Below, piece after piece: positions 60,701 through 64,000 of a stretch of DNA of 64,000 nucleotides. The translations under genes and the position numbers were made by a program. Origin of the DNA: Apostichopus japonicus. Its lineage: Eukaryota > Echinodermata > Holothuroidea > Aspidochirotida > Stichopodidae. The stretch covers positions 19,266,001-19,330,000 of the forward strand of contig NC_092568.1 of the NCBI RefSeq assembly GCF_037975245.1, read 5' to 3'. Numbering within the stretch: position 1 is the stretch's first letter; each line of letters begins with the position of its first letter. The notes under the pieces are model-generated. The model worked only from the letters and a program-made list of their open reading frames with translations. It was not told the DNA's origin and did no database searches.

Positions 60701-63567
60701 TGATGATGCTCTTCTTGCTCTCTGCATTGAACAAGAAATTCACATTTTCAACATACAGGTACAGAAGGTTTCCTACAAATATGCTTTGGGTTGAATTTAT
60801 AGGAGAAGATAGACCAACTATCTTATGTTTCGTTAATTTGTTACAAAGTTTAGGAAGAGTTTTACATTTGTAGAACCATATAAACGAGCAAAATAAAACG
60901 AAACAGTTGATGAAAGTCATAGTAGTGTATATTCAAACGTTTTCGAAGATTTCCCATCTTCCTCGTCAGGAAATAGATAACAATATAGTCACTTATGTAT
61001 AGTGCATACGAAAGTAAAGAAACTTTCGTATGCACTATACATAAGTGACTATATTGTTATCTATTTCCTGACGAGGAAGATGGGAAATCTTCGAAAACGT
61101 TTGAATATACACTACTATGACTTTCATCAACTGTTTCGTTTTATTTTGCTAATTTGTTACAGTTGTTATTTAAAGTGATTAACATCATTGTGTCTCCATG
61201 GTGACACAGAGCGTTTTTGTTTTCACTATATACACTGGCAGGGTAGCCACTGACGCACCCATCAAAATGGAGGACGCACATCAACGACTCAGGGAGATGA
61301 ACATCGCACGACACACATGTGTCATGTCATCTTGCTTTTGGGAAATCCTACAGCTTATATATATTAATGGATGTTAATACATGGTATCAAATACACAATG
61401 AAGTACAATTTCAATGTACAGTTATTTTGAAGCTGAAAAACATTGACTATCATGATATTGTTTGCACACTATTTGGCATCCGTATATGCATACAAGTACA
61501 TTATTCAAACATACAGATTCAGTTAGCTTTCGAATGGACATACATGTACATTCAAACATACTCAAACATACTCAAACATACTCAAACACAAACAAACAAA
61601 CAACTCAAACAACAACAAACAAACAAACATACAGAAGCCAGTTCACATACAAATACGCAACCATAGAACATTCTGCAAAATATCGAACGTTGACTGCTTA
61701 GTTTTGCTTAAAGTCTTTCTATGAGAAATGCAGGATATTCATGAGTCCGGTGAGAGTTCATGCCAGAACACATGACAGGACACCAATCTGCAGAACCGAC
61801 ATTAGGCAATCTGGCCACCCCACTGTACACACTGTACCCACTGACTCTAATCTTTCTTGTCTCCTCATATATATTACTGATTACACTTCATACAATCTTT
61901 TGTAGGGTGTTAACGATAAAGTACTCAGAAATCACATGATAATGACTATGAAATGCTACACCACTTGCAATTCATTTATGTATGCTCGATTTAATTATGG
62001 TCGTCACTTATTATTTTCGACAAAGACTCAAGAACTTCACACACTGTTGGAGGGTCATACAAGTCTGGTCACATGTGCAGAGTTTTGTGAGCATCAGGCT
62101 GATGTCATCATCACCAGTTCCGAGGACAGAACCTTCAAGGTACAATACCGTTTGCAGTGTAAAAGCAATGAGCCAGTCGTCAGTAATCAACAGGGCATAA
62201 TTGTAACCTAGTATTGCATTGCAAAAATGCTATGCAAAGTGAGCAAACTGCTTTACAAGTGCAAAAGATGTATAGCAGGGAATGTATTGCACAGATACCG
62301 TAGTATTTTATGACAGACAAATCTCAGAGCTTTCTAAACTGCTGCATAAAAGTTGTACACTTAGTTATTCACTGATTAGTTTTGGACTGTTTGATCTTGC
62401 TAGTACCTTCGAGATTTAAAGTAGCTTGGCTGTGTTTGTATCTGAATTTGACAAAATGAAACTGTTTTGTTTAATAGTTTTGTTTCAGCAATCTCATGAC
62501 AGTTGTTAAAGAGTTTGAATAGATCTGTTGTTTTTTAGAACAGTTAGGAATACTTGTATCACGCTTTCTATAACATATGTGTGCATAGCCTAGCCTACTT
62601 TACATGTGAGAGTTTTGGCTAGGGATAGAAATTTTTATTGTTTACTACTGAAAGCTAAATTTCGGCTAGTATTGTGACTTTTAGACTGATAGAGAAACTT
62701 AAAACTATAAGGCAAAGAATATAGCTCAAGTATCTTGAAAGGACTTTGGTGCAAATTGGCTTGCAGAATTGAAAGGCAAAGAATTACTTTTCAGGTATAT
62801 TTTTTTTTTGGGGGGGGTCTTTTTTTGTGTGTGTGTGCATCCACATGTTTTGTATTTTGCATGATAAAAAAGCTATTGCACAGCCAGTCTACTTTTCCAT
62901 TCGAGACTTCCTTCTAAGAAATATGAAAGACAAAATTTACAGAAACAGTTTCTTGATTTCATGTCTCCTTTAAATTTTTTATTTACTTTTTATTGTAATA
63001 GATCTGGGATCTTCATTCCTCCTCGTTGATCTACGAGTCCAGCATAATATCAGGTAATTCATTTTACGATATGCTTCCTTATCGACATGGCCTCGATCTT
63101 AGATCTAAATCTAACAGATGGTTATTGCTTGCATTGTGTTAACACCTCTCCCATGGTAAACCATATTTTGTTTACTGGTTGCATTCATTAATGTGAAAAC
63201 AATATTTACCCCTATGGAGAAATTCTATTAGTTAGCAAAACAATTTCCAGCTCCATATATACCATTTTGCTTGATAAGAAGTATAGGTAGTAGCTGTGGT
63301 ACTGTGCATATTGTTTTCACTTTAGTGGAATACAGGTAGCTCTGGTAATGTGTGAGTCATATATTGTGATCTAACACATTTAATCAGAGAAAGTACTTAA
63401 TTACTTTTTATTAATTTGCCAGTTTCCCCTGCAGAGTTGGTCAGATTTCTTTTGTTGTTCTTTTTAAACTTTAAACTTTTAAATTAAATTCCCCAGCATA
63501 TCCATTCCTCAGCTTAGCTATAGATCCATACATGGAAGTGATTGCTCTCGGCTCTTCGGATGGACAG
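57570..63567 (+). CDS. WDR27: WDR27-like WD40-repeat protein, N-terminal part (six exons joined, continues past window)
   Basis: Joining 57570-57728, 59531-59672, 60634-60758, 62026-62139, 63002-63053 and 63497-63567 gives a 221-codon open frame with GT/AG borders and consistent phases (0, 1, 0, 0, 1, 0). The order of words follows the N-terminal half of vertebrate WDR27: an NVGIW-type first strand, then DDYVIVWN, then FSPDDALLALCIEQ, LEGHTSLVTCAEF, SSEDRTFK-IWD, and SAYPFLSLAID...GSSDGQ. WD40 proteins fold into beta-propellers and act as scaffolds; the specific function of WDR27 is poorly known. The start ATG at 57570 is the first in-frame Met of the first exon and gives an N-terminus close to the vertebrate length. 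An upstream coding exon is not excluded. The C-terminus lies beyond the window. Confidence 0.85.
57729..59530 (+). other. WDR27 intron 1
   Basis: AT-rich; no nested gene or bounded element recognised. It ends in TTTATGATCAG. Confidence 0.6.
59531..59672 (+). CDS. WDR27: WDR27 coding exon 2 (WD repeat)
   Basis: 142 bases, residues 54-100 plus one base. The peptide begins PLELVAHRKSPSSISFGK and contains LCTAADDYVIVWNVE. It has the H..., DDxVxxWN pattern of one WD repeat. Donor AATG/GTCAGT. The open frame beyond the donor is intronic. Confidence 0.85.
59673..60633 (+). other. WDR27 intron 2
   Basis: No gene seen. The phrase CAGAATTAATATTCA(C/T)ATA recurs at 60345 and 60400, a short local duplication. 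It ends in TTTCCTTGTAG. Confidence 0.6.
60634..60758 (+). CDS. WDR27: WDR27 coding exon 3
   Basis: 125 bases, residues 101-142. The peptide starts GQQIRGQIVGRNLGTVQY, then FSPDDALLALCIEQEIHIFN. It matches the second blade of WDR27, in which the usual WD is replaced by IFN. Donor ACAG/GTACAG. Confidence 0.85.
60846..61149. mobile_element. Foldback insertion with a perfect 129-bp inverted repeat
   Basis: Positions 60887-61015 and 61022-61150 are exact reverse complements over 129 bases with a six-base loop (AAAGAA). A 12-base direct repeat TAATTTGTTACA stands at 60834-60845 and 61150-61161, which looks like a target-site duplication around a 304-bp insertion. Each arm contains CCTGACGAGGAAGAT...ATCTTCGAAAACG, a stem-loop phrase I associate with retroelement tails such as Penelope-like elements (from memory). 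No protein is encoded. It lies in WDR27 intron 3. Confidence 0.85.
61162..62025 (+). other. WDR27 intron 3, remaining part
   Basis: It contains an (AAAC)n/(CATACTCAAA)n low-complexity array at about 61548-61632. No gene supported. It ends in TTTCGACAAAG, a weak acceptor for exon 4. Confidence 0.6.
62026..62139 (+). CDS. WDR27: WDR27 coding exon 4 (WD repeat)
   Basis: 114 bases, residues 143-180. The peptide begins TQELHTLLEGHTSLVTCAEF and ends ITSSEDRTFK. It has the GH dipeptide and structural Asp of a canonical WD repeat; the closing WD is in exon 5. The acceptor has a weak pyrimidine tract, but frame and homology are good. Donor CAAG/GTACAA. Confidence 0.87.
62140..63001 (+). other. WDR27 intron 4
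   Basis: No gene seen. It contains a T/G-rich run near 62800-62835. It ends in TTTTTATTGTAATAG. Confidence 0.6.
63002..63053 (+). CDS. WDR27: WDR27 coding exon 5
   Basis: 52 bases, residues 181-197 plus one base. The peptide IWDLHSSSLIYESSIIS closes the WD repeat begun in exon 4. Such a short exon is supported by frame, borders and the match to the SLIYxSSxxSAYP wording of WDR27. Donor TCAG/GTAATT. Confidence 0.87.
63054..63496 (+). other. WDR27 intron 5
   Basis: 443 bases of AT-rich DNA with no feature recognised. It ends in AAATTCCCCAG. Confidence 0.65.
63497..63567 (+). CDS. WDR27: WDR27 coding exon 6, last in window
   Basis: 71 bases, residues 198-221. The peptide AYPFLSLAIDPYMEVIALGS then SDGQ begins the next WD blade. 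Donor ACAG/GTTAGT. Further exons lie beyond 64000. Confidence 0.85.
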
Positions 63568-63585
63568 GTTAGTCCATCTTACGTT

Positions 63586-64000
63586 ATAAGATAAGATAAG
63601 ATAAACTTTATTAAACCCCACAAAGGGTAACTGAATGCTCGCATAAAAACAATATTATACAAATACAAATGTACTAAAATGTTACAAGAGGGCAAGAACA
63701 AATAAACAAAGCAGGACATATATAAAACATTGCACAGTGACAAATTAGCTTTTAAAATTTAAATTATGAAGTTTTATACATTGTGGAATAAATGAAGAGG
63801 GGTGCCTATTTGTACTGGCCAATGGCAGCCTCATCCTACCACTCCGAGAGAACACTGTTTTGTCCAGACACACACGCAGTGTGCTCGATGATTTGCAGCA
63901 CCCCAGTCAGCAAAACTGATGGAATGCACGGTGATACTGTCTGTTCGATACATTGGACATGTACATACAATTAAGAAATAGCTTTCCTAACTAAAAGATG
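63586..64000 (-). mobile_element. Probable 3' end of a LINE-like element
   Basis: On the minus strand the block ends GGGTTTAATAAAGTTTATC followed by repeated TTATC units, the kind of short tandem tail found at the 3' end of CR1/L2-type LINEs. The rest, to the window edge, shows no clear reverse transcriptase frame. Family is not assigned. Confidence 0.4.

Overview
The window is animal nuclear DNA. It is AT-rich, its genes are split into short exons by long introns with GT..AG junctions, and it is full of tRNA-derived SINEs, small inverted-repeat DNA transposons, a DIRS-type retrotransposon and microsatellites. The repeat mix and the divergence of the two genes from their vertebrate counterparts suggest a marine invertebrate deuterostome. 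An echinoderm such as a sea cucumber is my guess from general impression, not from a diagnostic marker.

Layout: (1) 1-9.5 kb has no gene I can support; it holds a 147-bp tandem repeat, G-rich tracts and a SINE/LINE-like tail. (2) About 9.6-44.3 kb is BAHD1 on the + strand, a heterochromatin-silencing BAH-domain protein. I could join six coding exons (14701-16294, 33241-33416, 37097-37256, 40960-41036, 43318-43409, 43772-43970) in one reading frame, giving 765 residues. A possible non-coding first exon ends at 9939. The 16.9-kb first coding intron carries a 6,873-bp DIRS-like element (24226-31098). The next introns hold a pyrimidine minisatellite running into an exon acceptor, a hAT-type element with perfect 8-bp target duplications, and a diverged relic of a DIRS end. 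(3) 44.3-57.5 kb is intergenic: SINE copies, a cluster of decayed hAT-like elements (53.6-55.5 kb) and microsatellites. (4) 57.5 kb to the window end is the first part of WDR27 on the + strand, a WD40-repeat protein. Six exons join in frame (221 codons) and the gene runs off the edge. Its third intron contains a 129-bp perfect inverted repeat flanked by a 12-bp direct repeat.

The two genes are not known partners; I see no functional link beyond adjacency. The most unusual structures are the DIRS-like element (exact ends and an exact internal complementary region, but a decayed Gag, no reverse transcriptase, SINEs inside, and leader hairpin repeats), the perfect palindrome in WDR27, and a cluster of three NF-I-type palindromes inside the DIRS-like element.
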